IMG/VR virus record: IMGVR_UViG_3300025870_000004
Coordinates: 28,687 to 92,686 of that record
Source of the DNA: a virus
Strand: one strand, 5' to 3'
DNA: 64,000 nucleotides
Each line of letters opens with the position of its first letter. Position 1 is the stretch's first letter. A program made the translations under genes and the position numbers. Shown here one piece after another: positions 41,301-49,773 of this stretch. Under the pieces are notes generated by a model. It saw nothing but the letters and a program-made list of their open reading frames with translations, did not search any database and had not been told where the DNA came from.

Positions 41301-42259
41301 TATGCTACTTCATCCCAACCCCAGTCACCTTCCATTCCATTGACGGAATATTCGGTAACTCGCTTCTCAAAGAAGTTGTCGTGGGATGCGCCATTCAATA
41401 CCCAGTCCAACCACGGTAGTGGATTGTCCTTGACACCGAACTTTGGTTTCATACCAAGTTGTAGAAGTCTACGGTCTGCGATGTGACGGATGTATTGTTT
41501 CACATCTTCTTCGGTCAGACCTTCCATCTCCATACCATCAAATGCGAGTTTGATGAATCGGTCTTCCAGTTTGACGACATCTTTTGCCATCTGATAGATT
41601 TTAGATTTCAGTTCGTCATTGACGATGCGTGGTTTCTCTTGACAGAATTCACGGAACAACTTCGCGTTGCCTTGGACGTGGAGAGTCTCGTCACGAATAG
41701 ACCACTCAACAACTGTTCCCATACCCTTCATCTTACCGAAGCGTTGGAAGTTCAACAACATCACAAACGATGCGAACACTGACAGACCTTCGTTGAAAAC
41801 AGACTGCGCGAGGGACAATGCGAGACCAGTATGACTGTTGATGTCACCTTGTTTCATAAAGTCAATCTTGTCTGCCATCTCAGAGTATTCGAGGAACATA
41901 TGAAAGTCCTCATCAGGCAGACCTAGCGTATCATTCAACAATGCATATGCACGTTGATGAACTGCTTCACGACCTGCAAACGATGATAACATGTTGCGGA
42001 CTTCATTGTTCTTAAACTTAGGAATCAAAAGTTCATGGTAGTTCTCACCAACCTGAACATCTGATTGTGTAAACAGACGAAGAACCTGTGTGATGAAGTT
42101 CTTCTCTACATCAGTAAGTTTGGTCTTCCAGTCTTGAACGTCTTCGCTCAATTCAACTTCGTCTTCTACCCAATGGACTTCCTCGTGTTTCTTTGACAGG
42201 TCTACTGCCCATGGGTGTTTAAATGGTTTATATGTTGTGCTAAAATCTAGTAGTGACAT
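41300..42259 (-). CDS. nrdB: Ribonucleotide reductase class Ia beta subunit NrdB
   Basis: 319 residues. Diiron and radical residues are visible: TQSDVQVGENYHE (Asp), REAVHQRAYALL (Glu, His and radical Tyr), QSVFNEGLSVFAS (Glu), and WSIRDETLHVQGN (Glu, His). The C-terminus is acidic and aromatic (WGWDEVA), as needed to dock on NrdA. Makes the tyrosyl radical for dNTP synthesis; eleven bases after nrdA. Confidence 0.93.
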   Translation of the reverse strand: MSLLDFSTTYKPFKHPWAVDLSKKHEEVHWVEDEVELSEDVQDWKTKLTDVEKNFITQVLRLFTQSDVQVGENYHELLIPKFKNNEVRNMLSSFAGREAVHQRAYALLNDTLGLPDEDFHMFLEYSEMADKIDFMKQGDINSHTGLALSLAQSVFNEGLSVFASFVMLLNFQRFGKMKGMGTVVEWSIRDETLHVQGNAKLFREFCQEKPRIVNDELKSKIYQMAKDVVKLEDRFIKLAFDGMEMEGLTEEDVKQYIRHIADRRLLQLGMKPKFGVKDNPLPWLDWVLNGASHDNFFEKRVTEYSVNGMEGDWGWDEVA

Positions 42260-42269
42260 CGTTTCTCCT

Positions 42270-44255
42270 CTAACCTTCGCAGGCTCTACATTCGTCGTCT
42301 TCTGTTGTCTCTAGTGGTTTGTTAAAGTGTTCCATAAGTTCATCATATCCCCCAATGTATTCACCCTCAATGTAAATCTGTGGGACAGTTTTAACTTCTC
42401 GACCTGTCACTTCACGGGCAGTCTTGCCAATTTCTTTTAGGTCGATGTAATCAAAAGGAATGCCACGCAAGCGAAGTTCTTCCTTTGCCATAGAACAGAA
42501 TGGACAATCTGACTTGCCATATACAATGGTTCGCATATCACCCGCAAGGGCAACACGTTCTACCTTCTCAGAGACGTTCTCTGCACGCTGTTTTGCTTCG
42601 GTGCGTAGATAGTATAGTCCTTTTAGACCTTTCTTCCACGCACTAAAGTGAACCTTATTTACATATGACTTCTCCGCACCAGCAGGGAAGAACAGGTTCA
42701 CTGATTGACCTTGACAAATAAACGGTTGACGTTCTGCGGCATGTTGAACAACCCACATCTGGTCTAGTTCGTCTGCGGTCTTAAAGATTGACTTCTCACC
42801 CTCATTGAGGAATGGTAAGTGTTGAACAGAACCCTTCTTGGTAATAATAGAAGTCCAATTGGATTCGTTGTTCTCACCCTTCTCAGTCAGAAGTTCATCG
42901 AGGTATTTGTTCTTTACCAAGAATGAACCTGCACGAGTTCGATGGGTGTATGCGTTTGCCTTCAATGGTTCGATAGAAGGACTTGTTGATAGAATTATTC
43001 CACTGGAGGCGTTTGGGGCGATGGCGAGCAAGTGTGAGTTGCGCCTTTTACTCCCAACACCATCAGGATACTCACCACGCTCTTCGGCAAGGAGTTTAGT
43101 TTCCGCAACCGCTTCTCTGTTGATGAAGTCGAACACGGTTTTGTTGATTTCTCGGGCTGCTTCTGATTCCCATGCGACTCCTTGTTTTTGGAGGAGGCTG
43201 TGGAATCCCATTGCTCCGAGCCCGATTGAGCGTTCTCGTTCTGCACTGTATTTGGCCCGTGAGATTGTGTCTGGTGCTTCGTCGATAAAGAACTGCAAGA
43301 CATTATCAAGCATCCGCACAAGGTCACGAATAATAGTTGTATCTTTCCATTCATCGTAGTATTCTAAATTCAGAGATGACAAGCAACACACAGCAGTTCT
43401 GTCTGCGTCTGTTGGTAGGTGAATCTCGTTACACAGGTTTGACCCGTGAATCTTTAGTCCTCTATCTTTTAACGGTTGTGGCAACGCTTTGTTTGCCGTA
43501 TCAATGAAGTTCAAGTATGGTTCACCTGTTCGGAAACGAATCTCAAGGAGACGTTCCCATAACTTACGAGCGTTGACCGTATCTTTTACTTCATCATTCT
43601 TTGGGTCACGCAAATCAAAGTCTTTGTTCTCAAACACACACTGCATGAACTCATCGCTGATATTTATAGCATTGTGTAAGTTGAGCGCTTTGCGTTGCAC
43701 ATCACCAGTAGGAATACGCATGTTCATGAACTCAACAACATCTGGATGTGAGATGTCCATGTATGCGGCATATGAACCCTTGCGTGTCTTACCTTGACGA
43801 TACGCAATCATGTCTGCATCTACTGTATGTAGAAATGGCATTGGGCCAGGTGCGATGTCTGAAACAGTTCGCACATCTGACCAGTGTCCTCCGACACCAC
43901 CACCATAGACGGATAACCAACGCAACTCTGACGAGTGACTAATCAGACCCTCAAGTGTATCAGGGACATAGGTGAGGAAACAAGAGATAGGCATCCCTTT
44001 GTCTTTCTTCTCACCGTTGGGTGCATTGGACAATACAGGAGAGGCAAACATGAACCATTTGTTAGACACATAGTCATAGAGACGTTGTGCAAGGTCTTCG
44101 TCCATCTCTTCTCTATACTTACTCCACGCTTCTGATGCCCGTCTAAATCCTTCTTGTGGACTCTTCTCATAATCATTTAGGTAAAAGTCTTTTAGCATCC
44201 CGACTGCGTATTCAGCGAGTAGGGAGTCTTTCTTCTTATCAATTTTAACGGACAT
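42270..44255 (-). CDS. nrdA: Ribonucleotide reductase alpha subunit NrdA with fused glutaredoxin
   Basis: 661 residues. Catalytic blocks: PISCFLTYVPD, SNLCNEIHLPT (Asn, Cys, Glu), VCCLSSLN, IVLSTSPSIEP-like and GLYYLRTEAK with the paired Tyr. No N-terminal ATP cone is seen: the protein begins in the catalytic domain. Residues about 574-645 are a glutaredoxin (TIVYGKSDCPFCSMAK, VKTVPQIYI, IGGYDEL), and the last residues hold the CRAC thiol pair that normally passes electrons to the active site. Strong promoter and structured leader upstream. Confidence 0.93.
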   Translation of the reverse strand: MSVKIDKKKDSLLAEYAVGMLKDFYLNDYEKSPQEGFRRASEAWSKYREEMDEDLAQRLYDYVSNKWFMFASPVLSNAPNGEKKDKGMPISCFLTYVPDTLEGLISHSSELRWLSVYGGGVGGHWSDVRTVSDIAPGPMPFLHTVDADMIAYRQGKTRKGSYAAYMDISHPDVVEFMNMRIPTGDVQRKALNLHNAINISDEFMQCVFENKDFDLRDPKNDEVKDTVNARKLWERLLEIRFRTGEPYLNFIDTANKALPQPLKDRGLKIHGSNLCNEIHLPTDADRTAVCCLSSLNLEYYDEWKDTTIIRDLVRMLDNVLQFFIDEAPDTISRAKYSAERERSIGLGAMGFHSLLQKQGVAWESEAAREINKTVFDFINREAVAETKLLAEERGEYPDGVGSKRRNSHLLAIAPNASSGIILSTSPSIEPLKANAYTHRTRAGSFLVKNKYLDELLTEKGENNESNWTSIITKKGSVQHLPFLNEGEKSIFKTADELDQMWVVQHAAERQPFICQGQSVNLFFPAGAEKSYVNKVHFSAWKKGLKGLYYLRTEAKQRAENVSEKVERVALAGDMRTIVYGKSDCPFCSMAKEELRLRGIPFDYIDLKEIGKTAREVTGREVKTVPQIYIEGEYIGGYDELMEHFNKPLETTEDDECRACEG

Positions 44256-44282
44256 ATTATCTTTCCATAGCGTATGGGTTAT

Positions 44283-44319
44283 CTCTGGGGGTGATACTAC
44301 TTATATCCCCAGAGTTTTT
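44283..44319 (+). other. Hairpin in the nrdA leader; terminator-like on the plus strand
   Basis: CTCTGGGG and CCCCAGAG pair perfectly around a 16-base loop and are followed on the plus strand by TTTTTC. On the minus strand the same hairpin lies in the transcribed leader between the promoter and nrdA. It could block antisense transcription or control nrdA. Confidence 0.55.
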
Positions 44320-44330
44320 CATATTGTCTT

Positions 44331-44359
44331 ATTATACCCTAAAAGGGCAGAAATGTCAA
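44331..44359 (-). promoter_or_regulatory. Sigma70-like promoter of nrdAB
   Basis: Minus strand TTGACA, 17 bases, perfect TATAAT. Follows directly on the TAA of the upstream lipoprotein gene. Confidence 0.85.
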
Positions 44360-44360
44360 A

Positions 44361-44705
44361 TTATTTTTTGCAGTAACCTACACATTTCTGTAACTTCAGA
44401 AATAGTTGGTTTTTGTAATACTCATCATCAGGATGAAAGGTATCGCTTGTGTGTGACAGACCAGCATCAATTTCAAAAGTGTCAGTAAACTTCCACTTAC
44501 CATAAATCATAGAGTTGGTTGACATGTCCTTAATGATATGAACATCGGTATTACTATCACGGCGACTAATACCATCGGCGTCTTCTTCAAACTTGAATCC
44601 CATAATCAAACCAGTGTAGAGACCTTGAAACTCAGCAGCCTCTGTTTTATATACAACACACGATGCTAGAAGCATAGCGGATGCTAATACTAATACTCTA
44701 ATCAA
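44361..44705 (-). CDS. Putative outer-membrane lipoprotein
   Basis: 114 residues. RVLVLASAMLLASC is a lipoprotein signal with lipobox LASC; the mature part is about 98 residues, strand-rich (GLYTGLIMGFKFEE, DTFEIDAGLSHT), and ends in CVGYCKK. Overlaps the DUF481-like gene (ATGA) and is probably co-translated with it. Confidence 0.65.
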   Translation of the reverse strand: MIRVLVLASAMLLASCVVYKTEAAEFQGLYTGLIMGFKFEEDADGISRRDSNTDVHIIKDMSTNSMIYGKWKFTDTFEIDAGLSHTSDTFHPDDEYYKNQLFLKLQKCVGYCKK

Positions 44706-45394
44706 AATTTATATCCTAATGTCATATATGTCACGCTATATTCTTCTTCAGCATCGTCAGTGATATACAAGTCTCTTACTTTAAAAGTTGTATTCGTTGA
44801 CAACTGATAACTAACAATCATTTCGTTCTTTGTGAGTTCGTGGACGTTAGACCCATTCTCAAACAAATACTTATTGGTGAATGACCACTTACTATCTGGA
44901 TGTTTGTATCTCACCCAAGTAGAGTTGCGCCATACCAACTCACTATATTCTTCTGTTCCCATCTGGGTCAATGTAAGTTCGTGAGACATCTTCCATCTAT
45001 CATTGCGGAAGAACTTCCAGCCCCAACCAACACCAGTGTGTGGACGGAACTCACCAATATCACGATTAGCATTATGATTGAAACCAAAGTTTGCGATACC
45101 ATAATGTGTAGGTGTGAAGTTTAGAATGAATTCATATTCACCATCAGCACGATTAGTAAGGTCTTCACCACCTACTTGTGTCTTGTATAGATTGGTCTCT
45201 GTCTCAACTTGAAAGTCTTTGCCTTCAGGTTCCCAGTTCCATTTCTGATGAACATTCAGGTTCTTGGTATTACTATCTTCAACCTTATATCCAATATCAA
45301 GTGAGCCTTTGGTTTTACTCTCTGCTTCAAAGGGGAATATAATTACACAGCCTGCGATGAGTGTCGCTAATGCTAAAACAACTAGTCTCTTCAT
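44702..45394 (-). CDS. DUF481-like outer-membrane beta-barrel protein with lipobox
   Basis: 230 residues. KRLVVLALATLIAGC is a signal peptide with lipobox, then KGSLDIGYKVEDSNTKNLNV and alternating aromatic/polar strands (THYGIANFGFNHNANRDIG, GWGWKFFRNDRWKMSHEL) up to a terminal YMTLGYKF ending in Phe, as in barrel proteins. Looks like YdiY/DUF481 proteins. May alter the host surface, for example against superinfection. Confidence 0.65.
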   Translation of the reverse strand: MKRLVVLALATLIAGCVIIFPFEAESKTKGSLDIGYKVEDSNTKNLNVHQKWNWEPEGKDFQVETETNLYKTQVGGEDLTNRADGEYEFILNFTPTHYGIANFGFNHNANRDIGEFRPHTGVGWGWKFFRNDRWKMSHELTLTQMGTEEYSELVWRNSTWVRYKHPDSKWSFTNKYLFENGSNVHELTKNEMIVSYQLSTNTTFKVRDLYITDDAEEEYSVTYMTLGYKF

Positions 45395-45852
45395 TTTTTA
45401 CGTCCTTTATCGATAGCACGAGAACCGAACCAGAATGAAATGATAGCAGCAAAGATTGCTTTTGTATCATCATCCCATAATACATTAAGTGACTCAGAGA
45501 TAGACTTCCCCTGACCCATTGCTTCTCTTAGAAGGGTAATTTCAATAACAACGAACAATCCAAAGAAGCAGTAAGTAATGACGGGTCGAACACTCTTTTG
45601 CAAACTGGCGACAAATCCAGTTCCCTGATTAATTGAGATATCATGTTGAACCAATCTTGCATGTTCACTGTCATCTGCCTTGGTTTCATACATTCGATAC
45701 TCTTGGTCAAAACCAGCAGCTCTTAGTTCTGCCATCTTCTCCATTTTCGCGAGTTCAAATTTCTGTTCGTTCTTTGCTTTGAAGTGGTCTGTGATTGCGG
45801 GAACAATTGAACCGCCGAATCCTAACGCACTTCCTAAAATACCACTTAACAT
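45391..45852 (-). CDS. Holin candidate (3TM type)
   Basis: 153 residues: Gly-rich N-terminus, a charged helix with KNEQKFELAKMEKMAELRAA, then RPVITYCFFGLFVVIEITLL and IFAAIISFWFGSRAIDKGRK as membrane segments. This is the layout of the 3TM holin family known from gene transfer agents and phages. It fits with the M15 peptidase elsewhere as a lysis pair. Confidence 0.65.
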   Translation of the reverse strand: MLSGILGSALGFGGSIVPAITDHFKAKNEQKFELAKMEKMAELRAAGFDQEYRMYETKADDSEHARLVQHDISINQGTGFVASLQKSVRPVITYCFFGLFVVIEITLLREAMGQGKSISESLNVLWDDDTKAIFAAIISFWFGSRAIDKGRKK

Positions 45853-46031
45853 TATCTACTCCACCTTTTTTGACTGTCCTCACGTTTATCTATAAATCGT
45901 TTAAGGACTTCGATATCTTTCTTGCGCTTCTTCTTCATGTGAACAGGAACAATCTTATCATCCCCTGCGCCTGCCACTGAAGTTGTTGATGTGCTTGGCA
46001 CATCTTCCATGAATTTCTTAAAGTTCTTCAT
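45852..46031 (-). CDS. Small basic protein with capsid-targeting-like start
   Basis: 59 residues from ATG 46031 (ATGA overlap with the upstream stop). Begins KNFKKFMEDVPSTSTTSVAG and ends with a very basic helix (HMKKKRKKDIEVLKRFIDKR). The N-terminus resembles T4 internal-protein targeting peptides, but lacks an exact protease site. Confidence 0.5.
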   Translation of the reverse strand: MKNFKKFMEDVPSTSTTSVAGAGDDKIVPVHMKKKRKKDIEVLKRFIDKREDSQKRWSR

Positions 46032-46627
46032 CGGGTAATCTCCCCTGTGGTGAAATACACCCATTGCTTTGAATTCATGTGAATACCTTTGTATATATCG
46101 ATACCAAGAATAGAATCAATAGGTTTGGCATCGGTCTCCACAACTCTGATTTGGTCGCCCTTTCGAACAATCTCTTCACACTGAACTGTCATTCCATCAT
46201 TCTTAATACGATAGATACCAGCGCCCAACTCCTTATCATCTAGGACAAACCACTGTGAGTCTTCTGCAAGAACATCAAGGATGTCAATACCTGTTGCATC
46301 GTGTATCTGCATCAATTGTTTATCAGACAGTTCACCGTGTTCACGAATAAGTGCCAGTGCTGAACCATACCTTGCGATTGCAGATTGTCCGCCTGGCACT
46401 TTTGCCATGATTTTTTTTATATTCACAACAAGTCTAATGAACGGTGTGTAGTGTGTTCTCAATGCATCACGGTTGTCTGCAACGTTCTGGTCGAAGTCTT
46501 TGACTTTCTTACCATCTGCATCGATAATGCCAGCCTTATACGCCCCTAACTTGTCGAATGGGGTGACGAGAAGTTTAAGGAATCTAATCGTAAATACGAG
46601 GTCGGCTGCTGATTTTAAAATACCCAT
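46028..46627 (-). CDS. Conserved T4-like protein, unknown function
   Basis: 199 residues. GILKSAADLVFTIRFLKLLVTP, YKAGIIDADGKK and IKKIMAKVPGGQSAIARYGSALALI make a pattern I know from many marine T4-like genomes as an unnamed late gene. A TATAAATA box lies five bases before the ATG with no ribosome site. Possibly a head component. Confidence 0.6.
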   Translation of the reverse strand: MGILKSAADLVFTIRFLKLLVTPFDKLGAYKAGIIDADGKKVKDFDQNVADNRDALRTHYTPFIRLVVNIKKIMAKVPGGQSAIARYGSALALIREHGELSDKQLMQIHDATGIDILDVLAEDSQWFVLDDKELGAGIYRIKNDGMTVQCEEIVRKGDQIRVVETDAKPIDSILGIDIYKGIHMNSKQWVYFTTGEITR

Positions 46628-46632
46628 AGTTC

Positions 46633-46640
46633 TATTTATA
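46633..46640 (-). promoter_or_regulatory. T4-type late promoter abutting the start codon
   Basis: Minus strand TATAAATA, five bases, then ATG 46627: a nearly leaderless geometry identical to 6821-6834. Confidence 0.65.
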
Positions 46641-46992
46641 TCTTTCTGAGTCTCTCAACGACTAATTTATCCATCTCAATATTAGTATATTCGGTATTTT
46701 TTATGGTCTTTAGAAAGATAAGGAACGGTTTGAGTGTTGGCCAATGGTCGAGTTCGACTTTGAGTTCGAGGATATCTAGTCCTGCCTCATTTCCAAATAC
46801 ATTAAAAATTACTATGAGATGGTTCAGTATGAGTCTCTCAGATAACTCACCTGAAGTTTTGTATCGATTGAGGAGTCTCTTGATATACTTAAATCTCTTT
46901 AAGTCTTCAAAAAACTCCTCGCTATCAATACACTTTGGATTGTAGTAATGCTTTGCTGCAAATACTATTAAGTTGTCTTTTGTCAGTTGCAT
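46636..46992 (-). CDS. Conserved T4-like protein, unknown function
   Basis: 118 residues. KDNLIVFAAKHYYNPKCID, EFFEDLKRFKYIKRLLNRY, and ERLILNHLIVIFNVFG followed by WPTLKPFLIFLKTI form a helical protein seen throughout marine T4-like phages as I recall (DUF7207-like). The ribosome site is weak and a terminator-like hairpin lies just upstream. Confidence 0.6.
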   Translation of the reverse strand: MQLTKDNLIVFAAKHYYNPKCIDSEEFFEDLKRFKYIKRLLNRYKTSGELSERLILNHLIVIFNVFGNEAGLDILELKVELDHWPTLKPFLIFLKTIKNTEYTNIEMDKLVVERLRKI

Positions 46993-46995
46993 TAT

Positions 46996-47030
46996 AAAAA
47001 ATCCAGATAAAGAGTAATATACCCTTATCT
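46996..47030 (-). terminator. Probable rho-independent terminator
   Basis: AGATAAGGG and CTCTTTATCT pair imperfectly on the minus strand, followed by GGA and six T residues. It overlaps the stop of the upstream gene and ends four bases before the next ATG. Confidence 0.45.
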
Positions 47031-47355
47031 AGTCTTTTAATAGGCCTGACATTCTCTCCACGAGAGTAGACTTTTTCTCTCTACGGTCAAGTTCTACGCC
47101 ATGTTGGCGACCCAGTGCTTCGAGTTCTACCTTTGACATCTCATCAAGTGACTTATCACCAACAGGTGCTTCGGTCAATGTTTGGACATTAACAGGAACT
47201 TCAACTTGTTCTACAACTGGTTTGACACCAAAGAACTCATCGATTTGTTCTTGGGTGAAACCACCAGATGCATACAACTCACCAGTGTTAGGGTCTTCCC
47301 ATCCACGGGCAGTAGGAATGGCGTTCTTACACCATGCAGGGGCTTTAATAGACAT
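47029..47355 (-). CDS. Small protein with C-terminal HeH/SAP-like motif
   Basis: 108 residues from ATG 47355, overlapping the upstream TAA. N-terminal APAWCKNAIPTARGWEDPNT GELY region and C-terminal SKVELEALGRQHGVELDRRE, which resembles the short helix-extended-helix DNA-binding motif. Co-transcribed with the processed structural protein upstream. Confidence 0.55.
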   Translation of the reverse strand: MSIKAPAWCKNAIPTARGWEDPNTGELYASGGFTQEQIDEFFGVKPVVEQVEVPVNVQTLTEAPVGDKSLDEMSKVELEALGRQHGVELDRREKKSTLVERMSGLLKD

Positions 47356-48476
47356 TAGCAATCATCCTTTTTATCATATCCACGGCGTCTCGCCATGCGT
47401 TCCAGAAACTTCTTGGCTTCTGTAGTTCTTGCGTCATGTGGGTTCTTTTCTTTTTGACCCAGTTCTTGTCTCAACTCACTCATTGTCTTACCAGACAAAA
47501 CGTCACGAGCCATGTCAACCAGAGAGACTGAACCCGCTCTTGCATCCATATCAACATCTTCTTTGACAGGTGCTTCGGTTGACTTGACAACCTGTGTGTC
47601 ACCAGCAGGATTGTCCTGTGGGCGTTTACCAGATTTTGCTTTGGTTGCTTGACCAGCTTTGAAAGTCTTATCGTGACCGTCTTCTTCGTTGTCTTCGATT
47701 TTCTTGTCAGACTTCTTGTGAGCGTTTGCAAACTCTTTGGACTTAGGAGATTCCTTGTCCATGATTTCTTCTGGTTTGGTTGCATTTGATTTCTGTTGCT
47801 TCGCAGCAGTCTCAATCATGTTCAACAACTCATCTGTTGCTTCACCGATTTTGGAAATCTCTGCTGTTTTCTCACCGTCATTACCGACAACTTTTTTCTT
47901 TTTCTTATCGTCTTTTGCTGGTGCTTCTCCACCTTCTTCATCGTCCATTGCTTTACCGATTGCTTTACGGCGTTTGTGCAGGAACTTGTCAGATGAATCA
48001 ACATCACCATCGTTGTCGATGTCTTTGTCTTTACGGTCTTTGAATTTCTTCTTAGCGGCTTTAGGGTCTGCTTTGTCAAGACCTTCGCCGTCATCTTCTT
48101 GGTCGTTAGAAGCATCTTCTTGTTTCTTCTTATATGCTTCTACATCAGCAGGGTTACACTTGCCTTCGTGTGCTTTACCACACGACTCGCACATTGCGCC
48201 TTCTTCGAGGGTGTCTTCGTCTGTTTCTACTGATTCAGCAGGAACAACTTTAACGCCCGACATAAACTTTTTGTCGTTTGTAAATCTGTTAGCGATACGC
48301 ATCTTTTTGAAAGCCTTGGCAATTGCCTCTTTCTCAGAACGCGCTCTGATGGTTGCACCACCTTCGCCTTTAATATTTACTTGAAATAATTCTGTTCCCT
48401 CTTCGAGAACTTCTACTGTGGGATTAACAACGGAATTCCATGCTTCACCCATTTTCTTGATATCTTGCTTATTCAT
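47355..48476 (-). CDS. Putative prohead core/internal protein with protease sites, zinc knuckle and calcium-loop motif
   Basis: 373 residues from ATG 48476 (GGAG six bases before it). Lys/Asp/Glu-rich. Three sites fit the T4 prohead-protease rule (L/I-x-E, then G/A): after residues 26, 92 and 212. Residues 96-107 are a CxxCxxxHxxxC knuckle, and 152-163 a DxDxDG calcium-like loop. Composition and sites suggest scaffold or internal-protein origin. Confidence 0.5.
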   Translation of the reverse strand: MNKQDIKKMGEAWNSVVNPTVEVLEEGTELFQVNIKGEGGATIRARSEKEAIAKAFKKMRIANRFTNDKKFMSGVKVVPAESVETDEDTLEEGAMCESCGKAHEGKCNPADVEAYKKKQEDASNDQEDDGEGLDKADPKAAKKKFKDRKDKDIDNDGDVDSSDKFLHKRRKAIGKAMDDEEGGEAPAKDDKKKKKVVGNDGEKTAEISKIGEATDELLNMIETAAKQQKSNATKPEEIMDKESPKSKEFANAHKKSDKKIEDNEEDGHDKTFKAGQATKAKSGKRPQDNPAGDTQVVKSTEAPVKEDVDMDARAGSVSLVDMARDVLSGKTMSELRQELGQKEKNPHDARTTEAKKFLERMARRRGYDKKDDC

Positions 48477-48487
48477 TGGTATCTCCG

Positions 48488-48802
48488 TTACATCCACATA
48501 AATTTAACCAGCCCAGCTATCATGGCTGCACTGATAAGGTATACTACTTTGTTAATGATTGCGACAGTGTGAGCGTTCTCGTCCACTTTCTTCTCAATCT
48601 CGTCTAGTTTTTTAGAAAATTTATTCATACGCTCGAAACTATTTTGGTTATTACGTTCAACTGAAATGAGTTTTTCTTCTACACGGGCAACAGCAATCAT
48701 CGCGTCAGCAAGTTTGTCAATCTTTTGTTCAAGACGGTCAAACCTTACTGCGGAATCTGCTTCAATCCGAGAAAGTCTCTCTAGTTGTGTTTCTTTAGCC
48801 AT
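48488..48802 (-). CDS. Coiled-coil protein with C-terminal membrane anchor
   Basis: 104 residues. Long heptad helix (RFDRLEQKIDKLADAM to KFSKKLDEIEKKVDEN) then INKVVYLISAAMIAGLVKFM as a tail anchor. Similar small proteins in phages act in lysis (spanin or hemolysin XhlA-like), which is only a guess. Late promoter 25 bases upstream. Confidence 0.6.
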   Translation of the reverse strand: MAKETQLERLSRIEADSAVRFDRLEQKIDKLADAMIAVARVEEKLISVERNNQNSFERMNKFSKKLDEIEKKVDENAHTVAIINKVVYLISAAMIAGLVKFMWM

Positions 48803-48812
48803 TTTATTCCCA

Positions 48813-49508
48813 TTAAACTATAGTGTTATTTATAAGTTTTTTGTTGTTGACTCGATACTTATCTATTTTTAATATCCATTCGTCCATCATATAATCGTCA
48901 AATTCTAGATAATCTATCAGTCCATTAAGTGCAAAGTCACAACGAACTCTACTTTTATGGAACAATTCACATGGGTCAATTTCAATATAGTCATGTCCAC
49001 TTGGAATCATATCCTTATATAGTATCGTCAGTTCTTGACAAGACTTCCAAGGTTGATACCAGAACTTATCAGCATCAAACCCTTGCTTTAGCATCCATTC
49101 ACCCAAATCATTTCGTGCTGGGTTATCTACAGAGCCTAGACCAAGTTTCACTCTTGCGAGTTGGTCTATGTATTTGACACTATTCTCTGAACGTGGTTGT
49201 AACAGAATCGTCTTTGTTTCTGCCCAATCATTCCAAAGGTAGTTCTGGTAATACTCTCTATGAACATGAAAACCATACCCGTGGTCTAGTCGTATGTTCC
49301 AGAGGTTGTCGTCCCAATCTTTGCCCGATATGGGTTGACTACCATCCATATAGTGGGTTGAGATTTTATCGTTTCTTTCTAAAAACCATCTCTCAACCGA
49401 CTCATCATGTTCCACCTTCTTTGTAACAACATCCTTATGTTGTGTCAGAAGACTTCCTAGAAACTCACCACCACCGCCACCGCGATAGAGAACATTAATT
49501 AACTTCAT
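48813..49508 (-). CDS. Unknown protein with glycine loop, weakly sulfotransferase-like
   Basis: 231 residues. The N-terminus KLINVLYRGGGGGEFLGSLL is a Gly-rich loop after a strand, perhaps binding a nucleotide; WYQPWKSCQELTILYKDMIP is in the middle. Overall layout resembles other P-loop/sulfotransferase-like phage proteins, without the canonical motif. Late promoter sits at its end. Confidence 0.45.
   Translation of the reverse strand: MKLINVLYRGGGGGEFLGSLLTQHKDVVTKKVEHDESVERWFLERNDKISTHYMDGSQPISGKDWDDNLWNIRLDHGYGFHVHREYYQNYLWNDWAETKTILLQPRSENSVKYIDQLARVKLGLGSVDNPARNDLGEWMLKQGFDADKFWYQPWKSCQELTILYKDMIPSGHDYIEIDPCELFHKSRVRCDFALNGLIDYLEFDDYMMDEWILKIDKYRVNNKKLINNTIV
48827..48834 (-). promoter_or_regulatory. 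T4-type late promoter
   Basis: Minus strand TATAAATA, followed by a leader of about 20 bases with GGGAA before ATG 48802. Confidence 0.75.
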
Positions 49509-49773
49509 CCCAAATCTTCAGTCTCAAGTCTCCCTCACCTTTGATGATTCTGTGATAGACCATCTTAGGTATGTGATACAATCGACCCTTCTCCATAACC
49601 ATAGGCAACTCATTATCCAGTTGCAATTTCCAGTTATCACCATCGAGAACAGTAACCTCACGATTACAGGAGTCACGATGCCATATCAAATCCATTTCAC
49701 TAACATCTTCTCCAAAGGTTCTGACTCGTTCTGTTTTGTCTGAACTGAAGATGTCCTTATAGGGGTTTACCAA
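49495..49773 (-). CDS. Small cupin-like protein
   Basis: 92 residues. LIWHRDSCNREVTVLDGD, then KGRLYHIPKMVYHRIIKGEG give a single small double-stranded beta-helix with His/Arg positions as in cupins or 2OG enzymes. Start overlaps the stop of the upstream gene. Substrate unknown. Confidence 0.55.
   Translation of the reverse strand: MVNPYKDIFSSDKTERVRTFGEDVSEMDLIWHRDSCNREVTVLDGDNWKLQLDNELPMVMEKGRLYHIPKMVYHRIIKGEGDLRLKIWDEVN

Noticed and set aside
43661-43668. TATAAATA on the minus strand inside nrdA
   Set aside because: In the middle of a coding frame (codons for A-I-N-I) with no gene start after it; likely chance.
47737-48384. 215-codon plus-strand open frame rich in Ser and Leu
   Set aside because: Antisense of the Lys/Asp-rich internal protein, which has a ribosome site and motifs.
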